This document shows, in pieces, positions 49,491 to 57,687 of a stretch of 64,000 nucleotides of DNA. Position 1 is the first letter of the stretch. Each line of letters opens with the position of its first letter. Made by a program: the position numbers and the translations under genes. This DNA is from Roseibium hamelinense (GTDB taxonomy: Bacteria > Pseudomonadota > Alphaproteobacteria > Rhizobiales > Stappiaceae). The notes under the pieces are model-generated. The model was not told the DNA's origin and did not search any database. It worked only from the letters and a program-made list of their open reading frames with translations. The DNA is taken from the NCBI RefSeq assembly GCF_007830545.1, contig NZ_VLLF01000001.1, positions 496,001-560,000 of the forward strand. The letters are read 5' to 3'.

Positions 49491-50290
49491 GCCACGTCCG
49501 CCGGACGGGCTGCGGGCCTTGGAACCTTGGAGAAAAGCCGGAAAAAATTCTCTGTTGTTTGGGTGGCGATTTCATCCAGCGGAAGACCGCGCGTTTCAGC
49601 CAGCACCTGAGCCGTCATTGCGGTATAGGCCGGCTCGTTGCGTTTGCCGCGTTTGGGCTGTGGCGCCAAATAAGGTGCATCGGTTTCGACCAGAAGCCGG
49701 TCGGCGGGCAGTTCCCTTGCAATGTCTCGAAGTTCTTCAGACCTCTTGAAGGTCAAAATACCGGAAAAGGACACATACAGCCCGAGCTCGACCCCGGCCA
49801 TCGCCAGATCGCGTCCGGACGAAAAGCAATGCAGAAGCGCCGGGAAACTGCCTTTGCTCATTTCGTCGCGCAGGATAGCCTCCATGTCGGCGTCAGCATC
49901 ACGTGCGTGGATTACAAGCGGCAGGCCGGTCTGGCGCGCGACATCGCAATGTACCCGCAACCCCTCCGCCTGTGCATCGCGCGGGGCTTTGTCATAAAAA
50001 TAATCAAGACCGGCTTCACCAACTGCAACCACTTTGGGGTGTTCTGTCAGTTTGACGATTTCGTCGGCCGTAATACCCCGCTCCTCACCCGCGTTGTGCG
50101 GATGCGTGCCAACTGAACAAAAAACTTCCGGATAGTTCTCTGCTATGGCCAGTACGTTTTGAAACTTCCTCACCCGCGTACAGATCGACACCATGAGATC
50201 GACGCCTGCAGCGTGTGCGCGCTCAATGAGCGCGTCCCGGTCCTCGTCGAAATCTGGAAAATCAAGATGGCAATGACTGTCTACAAGCAT
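49487..50290 (-). CDS. tatD: TatD-family metal-dependent DNase
   Basis: Hydrolase of 267 residues. Metal ligands H6 and H8 are in LVDSHCHLDFPDFDED; further conserved parts are VAVGEAGLDYFYDKAPRDAQ, LPLVIHARDADADM, LLHCFSSG and VETDAPYLAPQPKRGKRNEP. TatD proteins are 3'-5' exonucleases in DNA repair. Ninety-two bases separate it from holB; metG, often found between them in relatives, is absent. Confidence 0.92.
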   Translation of the reverse strand: MLVDSHCHLDFPDFDEDRDALIERAHAAGVDLMVSICTRVRKFQNVLAIAENYPEVFCSVGTHPHNAGEERGITADEIVKLTEHPKVVAVGEAGLDYFYDKAPRDAQAEGLRVHCDVARQTGLPLVIHARDADADMEAILRDEMSKGSFPALLHCFSSGRDLAMAGVELGLYVSFSGILTFKRSEELRDIARELPADRLLVETDAPYLAPQPKRGKRNEPAYTAMTAQVLAETRGLPLDEIATQTTENFFRLFSKVPRPAARPADVA

Positions 50291-50382
50291 GGAGTTCCGC
50301 TGCGGTCGGTTTTTAGGTCAAATAGCGTTTTGGTGTCCACTCGGTAGTCATGAACGAAAAGAAGTTCAAGTGCCGTGCATGC

Positions 50383-51459
50383 TCAAGCAGTCGTGCTTGG
50401 TCGTTTTGCCAGTTGGAAAAAGAAATCCAGCACCACCTGTTTGCGGTCGAGATTGAGGGCATCTGTTTCCCGTATGGATGCATTGATCCGGTCCCAGAGC
50501 TGCGTCCAGAACAGGAGATTACGTGCCGCCACGCGAGTATCCTCGCGCATTTGCGAATGCACCCACGTGCGCGCGATGTGCTGAAAGCTCTGCCAGTTAT
50601 CTTCCTGGCCGCGCGCCGATACCAAATCGCTGAGCCCATGGAGAGCGGGAACATCAATGCTAGGCGCAGCCGCCGCCAGGCCAACAAACCCGCGTGTGAT
50701 GGCCAAGCCGTCACCTGAAAGCAACGTCAGCGCGGACCGCAGGCTGCCATCGGCAAAATGCGTCAGATCTTCAAGATGCGAGCGGTCCTCGATTTGTCCG
50801 GGTGCCAGTTCATTGAGGCCGATTTCCAGTTCGTCAGTTTGCAAAGGTGCCATGTCCAGACGCCGGCACCTCGACCGGATGGTTGGCAGCAAGCGGCCAG
50901 GCGCGTGCGACAGAACCAGAAACAGGCATTGAGCGGGCGGTTCTTCCAGAATTTTCAGGAGCGCATTCGCCGAGTTCGCATTCATCTCATCCGCAGAATC
51001 AACGATACATACCCGCCACGCCCTTGCGGAGGCTGTCGTCCCGAAAAAAGAGACTGTTTTGCGGACTTCATCGACTGGCAAATCCGCCTTAAAGCGCTTG
51101 CCCTTGTCATCCCATGGACGCCGTAAATGCAGGATGTTCGGGTGCCCACCAGCTTGCACTTGCCGAAACACGGGATCGTCCGCCGGAAGCGACAGGTCGG
51201 AAGCTTCCGCAACCACAGACCCGAACCGGTCCGGATGAGCAATGACATATTTGGCAAACCGAAACGCAAGCGTCGCCTTGCCGATGCCTTTCGGCCCACC
51301 CAGGATCCAGGCGTGATGCAGGCGGTCGGAGCGGTAGGCGTTGAGGAGCGCGAATTCGGTTGCCCCGTGGCCGATCAAATTGGCCCGTTGCCTCGGTAGT
51401 GGTATGCCATCCAGAGCGTATACCTCCGGGATCAGTTCAACCTCTCCCTTACGCGCCAT
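50383..51459 (-). CDS. holB: DNA polymerase III delta-prime subunit
   Basis: Clamp-loader subunit of 358 residues: LIGHGATEFALLNAYRSDRL, HAWILGGPKGIGKATLAFRF (degenerate Walker A), VCIVDSADEMNANSANALLK and ILEEPPAQCLFLVLSHAPGR. The last two are the Walker B and SRC region of the delta-prime/DnaX family, although the SRC is RSRCRRLDM. Its start overlaps the end of tmk by 11 bases. Confidence 0.92.
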   Translation of the reverse strand: MARKGEVELIPEVYALDGIPLPRQRANLIGHGATEFALLNAYRSDRLHHAWILGGPKGIGKATLAFRFAKYVIAHPDRFGSVVAEASDLSLPADDPVFRQVQAGGHPNILHLRRPWDDKGKRFKADLPVDEVRKTVSFFGTTASARAWRVCIVDSADEMNANSANALLKILEEPPAQCLFLVLSHAPGRLLPTIRSRCRRLDMAPLQTDELEIGLNELAPGQIEDRSHLEDLTHFADGSLRSALTLLSGDGLAITRGFVGLAAAAPSIDVPALHGLSDLVSARGQEDNWQSFQHIARTWVHSQMREDTRVAARNLLFWTQLWDRINASIRETDALNLDRKQVVLDFFFQLAKRPSTTA

Positions 51460-52171
51460 CGTGGTGTGCCTTTCCAGAATTTTCCGGCTGCAACTGTTCC
51501 AAATCCTCGTTTTCCGCTTGAACTTCAGAAAAGTCCTCGGGGAAATGTGTCCTTACAGTCTGCCAGACGGCTTCGGTCACTTCGTCCTGAGGTTTCCGGC
51601 CATCTATGACAGACACCCTGTGCGGCTCCGCCTTGGCAAGATCGAGGAACAGAGAGCGCCGCCGTTGGTGAATGCCGAGGGCTTCCCCCTCAAACCGGTC
51701 AGGAGGCACACCGCCTTCGGCTTTTGAGCGCTTGCGCACCCTGTTCAGTCCGACTTCTACCGGGATATCTATCAAAATCGTCAGTTCGGGGCGTACACCG
51801 GCAACAGCTGCTGCCTCCAGCATTAAAAGGTAGTTCGGGTCAACACCGGCCTCCCCTTGATACACACGCGTGGAATCGGCATAGCGGTCGCAGATAACCC
51901 AGTCGCCGCGCTCCAGCGCTGGACGGATGGTATGGTCCACATGGTCTGCGCGCGCGGCCGCAAAAAGCATGGCTTCACCGCGGGGTCCCAGATCCTGCAC
52001 AGCGCCGGACAAAAGCATCTCGCGGATCTTTTCCGCCCCCGGAGATCCGCCTGGCTCACGCGTTACCACAATAGTGTGGCCTGACGCCTCAAGACGTTTT
52101 TTCAGCTGGGCGATCTGTGTCGACTTCCCGGCGCCCTCTCCGCCTTCAAATGTAATGAAACGCCCTGGCAC
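51449..52171 (-). CDS. tmk: Thymidylate kinase
   Basis: dTMP kinase of 240 residues. P-loop FEGGEGAGKSTQIAQL, the DR motif VICDRYADSTRVYQG and a lid region RKRSKAEGGVPPDRFE. The start is a GTG at 52171 (VPGRFITFEG) with AAGGGAAGG about eight bases upstream; a TTG at 52192 has no ribosome site. Located between holB and the carboxypeptidase gene, a standard order. Confidence 0.93.
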   Translation of the reverse strand: MPGRFITFEGGEGAGKSTQIAQLKKRLEASGHTIVVTREPGGSPGAEKIREMLLSGAVQDLGPRGEAMLFAAARADHVDHTIRPALERGDWVICDRYADSTRVYQGEAGVDPNYLLMLEAAAVAGVRPELTILIDIPVEVGLNRVRKRSKAEGGVPPDRFEGEALGIHQRRRSLFLDLAKAEPHRVSVIDGRKPQDEVTEAVWQTVRTHFPEDFSEVQAENEDLEQLQPENSGKAHHDGA

Positions 52172-52215
52172 GCGTCTGCCTTCCCTTCCCAAATCTGCTC
52201 AGCTTCCACACGGTG

Positions 52216-53379
52216 TTACAACCATCCGAACAAAAGCTCTGCCAGACCGTCGATTGCACGTGCCTGGAGTGATCCACGTTGAACAGCGGCTCCGGTTTGA
52301 AGGGCGCTGGTGTGAACGACCCCGTCCTGCCCGACAACACGTAATTCACCGGCCGGCATCCCTTTGCTCACGGGAGCTTCAAGTGGGCCGTCGTAAACAA
52401 CTCTGAGCCGATAGTCCAATGTTCCGCCCCGAGGCAGCAATACATCCACGTTCTGTGCTGCGATCAAGGGGACAGTCCCGTGCTCGCCACCAAACACAGA
52501 TGCTTCGGCAACGACATCCCCTTTTTGATAAAGGGTTTGAATTGTAAAAAAGTCCCAGGCACCTTCGATCACTTCGCGCATCGCCTTGAGGCGGGCATTC
52601 ACACTGGGAAGACCTGCCACGACTGCGACCACACGCAAACCGTTGCGTTCGACGGAGGCAAGGCCGGCAAACCCGTCCTGTTCGCTCTGCCCGGCACCCA
52701 GACCGTCCAAGTTGCGAATTTCGCCGATCAATGGATTTTTGTTGCGCTGAAAGATGTTGTTCCAGGTGAACTCGGGCTCTGAGAACAACGCATATCGATC
52801 TGGATGCGATTTCAATATGTAGCTTGCAAGCACTGAAAGGTCCCGCGCCGTTGTTTGCGCACCCTCCATTTCATACCCGGTCGGGTTCATGAACCGGGTT
52901 GCAGTCATGCCGATCGTTTCCCCGAAAGCTGTCATGCGCGCCGCGAATCCCGCTTCGGTTCCGGATAGGCATTCGCCAAGAATGATTGCGGCATCGTTGG
53001 CGTTATGGATCAGCAAACCGCGCAACAGATCCTCTACCGGGATATCTGACTTGATCGCCGCGAACATGGTCGCCCCCCGCGAAGGCGCGCCGCCGGTTCG
53101 CCATGCATGTTCGCTTACGGTGCAGTTCTGATCAGAGGACACCTCAACTTGGTTGAGTGCCTCGAACACAACGGCAGCGGTCATGACTTTTGCTAAGGAT
53201 CCGGGTGCAAAGGGCGTATCGGCCTCTTTGGCATAAAGGGTGGTGCCGCTCTGCGGGTTGGTGAGGATGGCAATGTCGGCCGACGTTGACAGCGTATCTG
53301 CTGTGGCAGCACAAACGGCCGCTTGAAACACGATACCCGCAGCCAAACCGGCCTGTCTCAAGCGTTTCAAAACACCCAT
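52216..53379 (-). CDS. D-alanyl-D-alanine carboxypeptidase homologue (PBP5/6 family) with altered active site
   Basis: Exported protein of 387 residues with a signal peptide (VFQAAVCAATA) and a C-terminal PBP5-type domain ending in an amphipathic IDGLAELLFGWL anchor. The nucleophile motif SxxK is intact (S61-L-A-K64). The second motif, normally SxN in HSGND/HSAND, reads HNAND, so serine is replaced by N126. The third motif, normally KTG in DGLKTG, reads DGLGAG (G228-A229-G230). Two of three catalytic motifs are therefore lost, confirmed on the DNA. It probably lacks carboxypeptidase activity and may act as a structural or regulatory peptidoglycan protein. Confidence 0.88.
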   Translation of the reverse strand: MGVLKRLRQAGLAAGIVFQAAVCAATADTLSTSADIAILTNPQSGTTLYAKEADTPFAPGSLAKVMTAAVVFEALNQVEVSSDQNCTVSEHAWRTGGAPSRGATMFAAIKSDIPVEDLLRGLLIHNANDAAIILGECLSGTEAGFAARMTAFGETIGMTATRFMNPTGYEMEGAQTTARDLSVLASYILKSHPDRYALFSEPEFTWNNIFQRNKNPLIGEIRNLDGLGAGQSEQDGFAGLASVERNGLRVVAVVAGLPSVNARLKAMREVIEGAWDFFTIQTLYQKGDVVAEASVFGGEHGTVPLIAAQNVDVLLPRGGTLDYRLRVVYDGPLEAPVSKGMPAGELRVVGQDGVVHTSALQTGAAVQRGSLQARAIDGLAELLFGWL

Positions 53380-53469
53380 GGTTTGTCAGCTTCCTGTCTG
53401 TCTCAGTGCCCCAATGGCCACGGCGCTTGCGTTGCCGCCGGACCGAACGGGATCTCTACAGTCAGAAAC

Positions 53470-54582
53470 CTAACGGCGCTTTGCAAGCTCCGCCAGCGAA
53501 ATGGATCCGCCAGACACAGTTCCGAACACATCATGGGCGGCTGCTACACGGCCATTGGCCATGTAAGACGACACCGCACTACCAGCCTCAAAGGACTGCG
53601 GTTCGGCCGGGGCCGGGACCCGCAAGACCCCAAGTGTTCCAGCTGCGGGGGCCGGACGCGGCTCGGAAAATGCCGGAACCGGGACAGGTGTTGCCGACGT
53701 CGGTGTCACAACCTCATCGCCGGTGAGGCCGCCGGCGAATGTGTTGAGCGACGCAACCTGCACGGTGCCGCGAGACGCCTCGAACGCGATCGCGGGATCG
53801 AAAGCGGCCTGGGCGACCTGTGTCTGCCCTGCATAAGCGATTGCAGGCTGAGAGTTGTATGGCCGGGGCGCGGGCGCAGGCGCACCGCCGAATATGAGTT
53901 GTGGAGGCACCGCCTGGGCGAGCTGTGTACCGGGGAACGTTCCTCCCGGCTGGACTGCGTCAGGGCCGCTGTAAGATGCCATCAGATATTTTTCGTCCTG
54001 GCCATCAAGACGGGCTTTGCCGATATACTCGACCTTGACCTTACCGATGCCTTGATCTTTCGTGCCGAGCATTGTCGCAACGCGCTCGGAAAGATCGATG
54101 ATCCGATTTCCGTGGAACGGGCCGCGGTCATTGACGCGCACGATCATCGACCGGCCGTTTGAGACATTGGTCACGCGCGCATAGGACGGCAGCGGCATGG
54201 TGGTGTGGGCAGCGGTCAAGCCGTTGCGGTCAAAGACCTCGCCGTTGGCAGTCTTGCGGCCATGGAAGGTCGGCCCATACCATGACGCCAAACCGACGTT
54301 TCTGTAATTCGGATCATGCTTCGGGTAGTACCATTTGCCGGCGATCTTGTATTTTTTGCCGACCACATACCGCCCCCCGCCTTTAGGAACGGGCTGACCT
54401 GCGGCAACCACTTTGGGGCTGCCTTTCACGCCGTATTTCTTAGGGCTGAATTTCGCCTTGGGTGTTTCGGGTGTTGCGCTACACGCTGCCAGGACGCCAG
54501 CGGCAGCAGCAACCAAAAGTCCGGTGCGCAACGGCGCCCAATATTGCTTGAAGTGACCGGAACCCGATTTGTTCTGCCCCAT
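53470..54582 (-). CDS. rlpA: RlpA-type septal lytic transglycosylase lipoprotein
   Basis: Outer-membrane lipoprotein of 370 residues. The start ATG at 54582 gives a short basic region, a hydrophobic segment and the lipobox LAAC (VLAACSATPE). The double-psi beta-barrel is clear: VGLASWYGPTFHGRKTANGE, VFDRNGLTAAHTTMPLPSYA, VRVNDRGPFHGNRIIDLS. The C-terminal 150 residues are proline/alanine-rich with no SPOR domain that I can recognise. A longer frame to 54636 adds 18 unlikely residues. Upstream of the dac homologue by 90 bases. Confidence 0.88.
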   Translation of the reverse strand: MGQNKSGSGHFKQYWAPLRTGLLVAAAAGVLAACSATPETPKAKFSPKKYGVKGSPKVVAAGQPVPKGGGRYVVGKKYKIAGKWYYPKHDPNYRNVGLASWYGPTFHGRKTANGEVFDRNGLTAAHTTMPLPSYARVTNVSNGRSMIVRVNDRGPFHGNRIIDLSERVATMLGTKDQGIGKVKVEYIGKARLDGQDEKYLMASYSGPDAVQPGGTFPGTQLAQAVPPQLIFGGAPAPAPRPYNSQPAIAYAGQTQVAQAAFDPAIAFEASRGTVQVASLNTFAGGLTGDEVVTPTSATPVPVPAFSEPRPAPAAGTLGVLRVPAPAEPQSFEAGSAVSSYMANGRVAAAHDVFGTVSGGSISLAELAKRR

Positions 54583-54923
54583 GCTGCCCCTCAAACACGT
54601 TTCCGCAAGCCTGCGTTGATCGCCAAAGTCTTGCATCCGCTACCCTAACTCACATGCGCCGGCTGCCCCGCACTGCGCAAATTGACGATGGACCATTGGC
54701 TGGCAGCGCCACCCATATCCTGACGGGAGACAAGCTCCCAACACAACAAGCACGGCCAGCCCCCGCTCGGCCCCGCTTAGCTGGTTAAACCGCAACTTTC
54801 TTACTCTAAAGTGAATCACCCGTCGAGAGGTGTTTGCTCCAGCGATCGATTGCCGGCGAACCGTCCACACCGAACCGGCCTAAAATCGGAAGAACGAGTG
54901 CGTGATATGTACCAAATGCACGT

Positions 54924-54941
54924 TTGTGATCCAGGTCACAA
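54924..54941. promoter_or_regulatory. CRP/FNR-type binding site
   Basis: TTGTGA-TCCAGG-TCACAA has perfect six-base arms and includes the CRP consensus TGTGA-N6-TCACA. It is 340 bases upstream of rlpA (minus strand) and 227 bases before the tRNA (plus strand), not close to either promoter. Confidence 0.65.
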
Positions 54942-55029
54942 CCTGAGGCGGCCGGACGTCCTAGCGTATTGGTGTTGCAAGCGACCGCCCTGTCGCCTTG
55001 CAGTCGCTGGAACCCACCTCCAGCAAATT

Positions 55030-55072
55030 GGCCGCCGGTCTACTCCCTGCCCACGACACCGGACCGGCGGCC
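55030..55072 (+). other. 11-pair hairpin, possible 3' end of a small RNA
   Basis: GGCCGCCGGTC (55030-55040) pairs perfectly with GACCGGCGGCC (55062-55072) across a 21-base loop. A smaller inverted repeat GCGAC/GTCGC lies upstream (54981-54985 and 55003-55007). No long T-run follows. Confidence 0.4.
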
Positions 55073-55168
55073 CGCCCCTTCTACGTTTTCCAAATGTGTT
55101 TAATGGAATTCCTGTTTGAGGGGCTTGACTTTATGCTCTGAAAAAAGGAAACGGAGGCCCTGCGGCCT

Positions 55169-55258
55169 GGAGGGGTGGCAGAGTGGTCGATTGCAGCGGT
55201 CTTGAAAACCGCCGAGCGTGCAAGCGTTCCGTGGGTTCGAATCCCACCCCCTCCGCCA
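55169..55258 (+). tRNA. tRNA-Ser (anticodon TGA)
   Basis: A 90-base type II tRNA with encoded CCA. The acceptor stem GGAGGGG pairs with CCCCTCC before G-CCA; the anticodon stem GCGGT/ACCGC encloses CTTGAAA with anticodon TGA at 55203-55205; a long variable arm (GAGCGTGCAAGCGTTC region) and the T-arm GTGGGTTCGAATCCCAC follow. It reads UCA and other UCN serine codons. Confidence 0.97.
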
Positions 55259-55318
55259 TTTTCCCGTTCGTTTTCCGATATTTCGTAGGGTCCGTCGTAC
55301 ATCCAGCTGCGCGGAAGA

Positions 55319-55969
55319 TCATGGCGCGTTGCGCTGCGACGGATCCTTCAAAAAGGCATCTGGACGGGTGCCGTTTCCGGTTGCACGGGCCGTCTTCGAT
55401 GCGGCCGCCCACCACAGAAGCTGTGAAATTGTCCGGCCCAGATAGCCATCCCATCGCTCAGCATCCACATCGGCAAGGTAGGCCCCGCTTTCAGCAAACA
55501 CCTCATGCGCCTTTGGCACATGGATCATTGCAGACACTGGCAGGCAGCCAAGTTCAGACAGGAATGTCCTCATATTCACTGCGGCCCGCGCCCCGCCCCA
55601 TTGGCCGGCCGAATAAGTTGCAATCGCACTGGGCCGGTAAGAGAACAAAGAACTGCCGAAGTGATTCAGCAGATGCGCAAGCGCCGGCGACATGGAGTGA
55701 TTGTATTCCGGGCTGACCATCACATAGCCGTCGGCGGTGGCTATTTGATCGGCCAGCCTGTCCAGCTGCGCAGGAGCCTTGCCTTCGGAGTAGGAAAACT
55801 GGGGTTTGAACGGCAGCGGCAACTCAATTTCAAGCGGATCAATCAGCACGGGATCCGCCCCGGCGGCTGCAAGGCGCTGGACGCAGGCGCGCGCCACCCT
55901 TAAGCCCAATCTTGCCGGCCGCGGCGGAGTTGTATCGCGGACCGTTCCCAGAAAAACCAGAATGCGCAT
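55319..55969 (-). CDS. NADPH-dependent FMN reductase-family protein
   Basis: Flavodoxin-like protein of 216 residues: MRILVFLGTVRDTTPPRPAR, MVSPEYNHSMSPALAHLLNH (the SPEYN flavin loop) and IATYSAGQWGGARAAVNMRT. Family members reduce FMN, quinones or azo dyes with NAD(P)H. Monocistronic, next to the tRNA. The substrate is unknown. Confidence 0.88.
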   Translation of the reverse strand: MRILVFLGTVRDTTPPRPARLGLRVARACVQRLAAAGADPVLIDPLEIELPLPFKPQFSYSEGKAPAQLDRLADQIATADGYVMVSPEYNHSMSPALAHLLNHFGSSLFSYRPSAIATYSAGQWGGARAAVNMRTFLSELGCLPVSAMIHVPKAHEVFAESGAYLADVDAERWDGYLGRTISQLLWWAAASKTARATGNGTRPDAFLKDPSQRNAP

Positions 55970-56002
55970 GAAGCCTCCCTTATACGCGCCAGGACCGCGT
56001 CT

Positions 56003-56266
56003 TCACGCCTTTTGAGCATGTTTTGCTTTGCGGCCCGACACCCTTTTGCGCCACAGGCGAAAACTCGACGGTTTCATGTTCCGGCGCATAAGGGCAATGA
56101 CCTGTGGTTCTGACAGACCTGTCTGAATCGCAATATGATCAAAAGCAACCTCATCGTCCCATGCCATGCTGATGATTTCGCTAATCTCGGCATCCGACAA
56201 AACTGGTTCGGCTTTGTCCGCCCCATTGGCCACGCCGTGGCGCGTCCGGTTCACCTGCTTGTTCAT
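56003..56266 (-). CDS. DUF2805 / TIGR03643 family small protein
   Basis: Protein of 87 residues with LSDAEISEIISMAWDDEVAF and HIAIQTGLSEPQVIALMRRN, then MKPSSFRLWRKRVSGRK. This is the conserved core of a small basic family that looks like a helix-turn-helix, function unknown. The start is ATG 56266; a GTG at 56272 is the alternative. Confidence 0.8.
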   Translation of the reverse strand: MNKQVNRTRHGVANGADKAEPVLSDAEISEIISMAWDDEVAFDHIAIQTGLSEPQVIALMRRNMKPSSFRLWRKRVSGRKAKHAQKA

Positions 56267-56324
56267 CCTCACGATAGCCTTGTCTCAAACAGCTTGTGAG
56301 ACTGAGAGCTAGGGCAGCAAACGA

Positions 56325-56353
56325 AAAAAGCGCGCAATAGCTGCGCGCTTTTT
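56325..56353. terminator. Bidirectional terminator downstream of the saccharopine dehydrogenase-like gene
   Basis: AAAAAGCGCGCA (56325-56336), loop ATAGC, TGCGCGCTTTTT (56342-56353). The A- and T-rich ends give a U-tract on either strand. It ends the minus-strand polyamine operon, 26 bases after its last stop. Confidence 0.88.
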
Positions 56354-56378
56354 ACAAGGGTCTGAATATCGATCTGCC

Positions 56379-57617
56379 TTAGAATTCGATCGGCCGGTCG
56401 CCGTTGGCGTCTTTGATACGCGTCGGCAGGCCAATCCTGTTCAAGATGCCAAGGAACGGATGCGGCGGCAGTTCTTCAACATTGGCCATCTTCTTGACGT
56501 CCCATTCGCCGGTTGCAATCAGCATCGCGGCGGCGACCGGCGGCACGCCGGCTGTGTAGGAAATGCCCTGGCTGCCGACTTCCGCATAGGCTTCGGCATG
56601 GTCGGCCACGTTGTAAATAAAGACTTCCGTTTCCTTGCCGTCCTTTGTGCCCTTCACGAAATCGCCGATACAGGTCTTGCCTTCATATTCAGGCGCAAGC
56701 GACGAGGGGTCTGGCAAGCAGGCCTTGACCACTTTGAGCGGCACGACTTCCTGACCTTCAGCTGTCGTGACGGGTTGCTCGGACAACAGGCCAATATTCT
56801 TAAGCACCGTGAATACGTTGATGTAATGCTCGCCAAAGCCCATCCAAAAGCGGACATCGGCGCCGTCCATGTTTTTCGCAAGCGAATGGACCTCGTCATG
56901 GCCGCACAGATAGGCCATGCGCTTGCCGACCACCGGCAGGTCGTATTCCTTGCCGATTTCAAACATCTTGTTGGATTGCCACTCTCCACCCTGCCAGGAA
57001 TAAACCGTGCCGGTGAATTCCCGGAAGTTGATCTCCGGATCAAAGTTGGTGGCAAAATACTGCTTGTGGCTGCCCGCATTAATGTCAACGATGTCGACGT
57101 CGGTCACCTTGTCGAGGTAGTCATCCTTGGCAAGGCGCGCATAGGCGTTGACGACGCCCGGATCAAAACCGGCACCGAGGATTGCTGTGACGCCGGCTTC
57201 TTCGCACTCTTGCGCGCGCTTCCACTCGTAGTTTCCGTACCACGGCGGCGTTTCGCAGATTTTGCCCGGCTCTTCATGGATGGCCGTGTCGATATAGGCC
57301 GCCCCGGTGTTGAGGCACGCACTCAGGACCGACATGTTCAAAAATGCCGTCCCGACATTGATGACGATTTCAGACTTCGTCTTGCGGATCAAATCCGCAG
57401 TGGCCTCAATATCAAGGGCATTCAACTCATGAGCTTCCAGCACACCGTCCTGTTTCATCGCCTTTTTGGCATGCACGGTTTCAATGATCTGGTCGCATTT
57501 CAACTTGGTGCGCGAGGCGATATGAATGTCGCCGAGAACATCATTGTTCTGCGCGCATTTATGCGCCACCACCTGTGCGACACCTCCGGCGCCGATGATC
57601 AGAACGTTTTTTTTCAT
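56379..57617 (-). CDS. Carboxynorspermidine dehydrogenase (saccharopine dehydrogenase family)
   Basis: NADPH-dependent enzyme of 412 residues. The Rossmann motif is NVLIIGAGGVAQVVAHKCAQ, followed by IASRTKLKCDQI, INVGTAFLNMSVLSACLNTG and AILGAGFDPGVVNAYARLAK, typical of carboxy(nor)spermidine dehydrogenases. It would condense aspartate semialdehyde with a diamine to give carboxyspermidine or carboxynorspermidine. Co-directional with the matching decarboxylase 70 bases upstream, which supports the call over lysine catabolism. Confidence 0.9.
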   Translation of the reverse strand: MKKNVLIIGAGGVAQVVAHKCAQNNDVLGDIHIASRTKLKCDQIIETVHAKKAMKQDGVLEAHELNALDIEATADLIRKTKSEIVINVGTAFLNMSVLSACLNTGAAYIDTAIHEEPGKICETPPWYGNYEWKRAQECEEAGVTAILGAGFDPGVVNAYARLAKDDYLDKVTDVDIVDINAGSHKQYFATNFDPEINFREFTGTVYSWQGGEWQSNKMFEIGKEYDLPVVGKRMAYLCGHDEVHSLAKNMDGADVRFWMGFGEHYINVFTVLKNIGLLSEQPVTTAEGQEVVPLKVVKACLPDPSSLAPEYEGKTCIGDFVKGTKDGKETEVFIYNVADHAEAYAEVGSQGISYTAGVPPVAAAMLIATGEWDVKKMANVEELPPHPFLGILNRIGLPTRIKDANGDRPIEF

Positions 57618-57687
57618 CTGTGCTTTTTACCCTTTTTGAGCGTGAAAAGTGACTTTGGACGACAGCATGTACCGGATTGGCCACGCC

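Larger units (their letters stand above)
54583..55168. other. Gene-free region between rlpA and tRNA-Ser
   Basis: About 586 bases with no credible gene. It contains a perfect CRP-type site at 54924-54941 and, downstream of it, structured sequence ending with an 11-pair hairpin at 55030-55072. A small RNA is possible but unproven. Confidence 0.6.

Noticed and set aside
54640..54870. 76-residue minus-strand frame upstream of rlpA
   Set aside because: No Shine-Dalgarno, no family signature and it lies in the regulatory space of rlpA.
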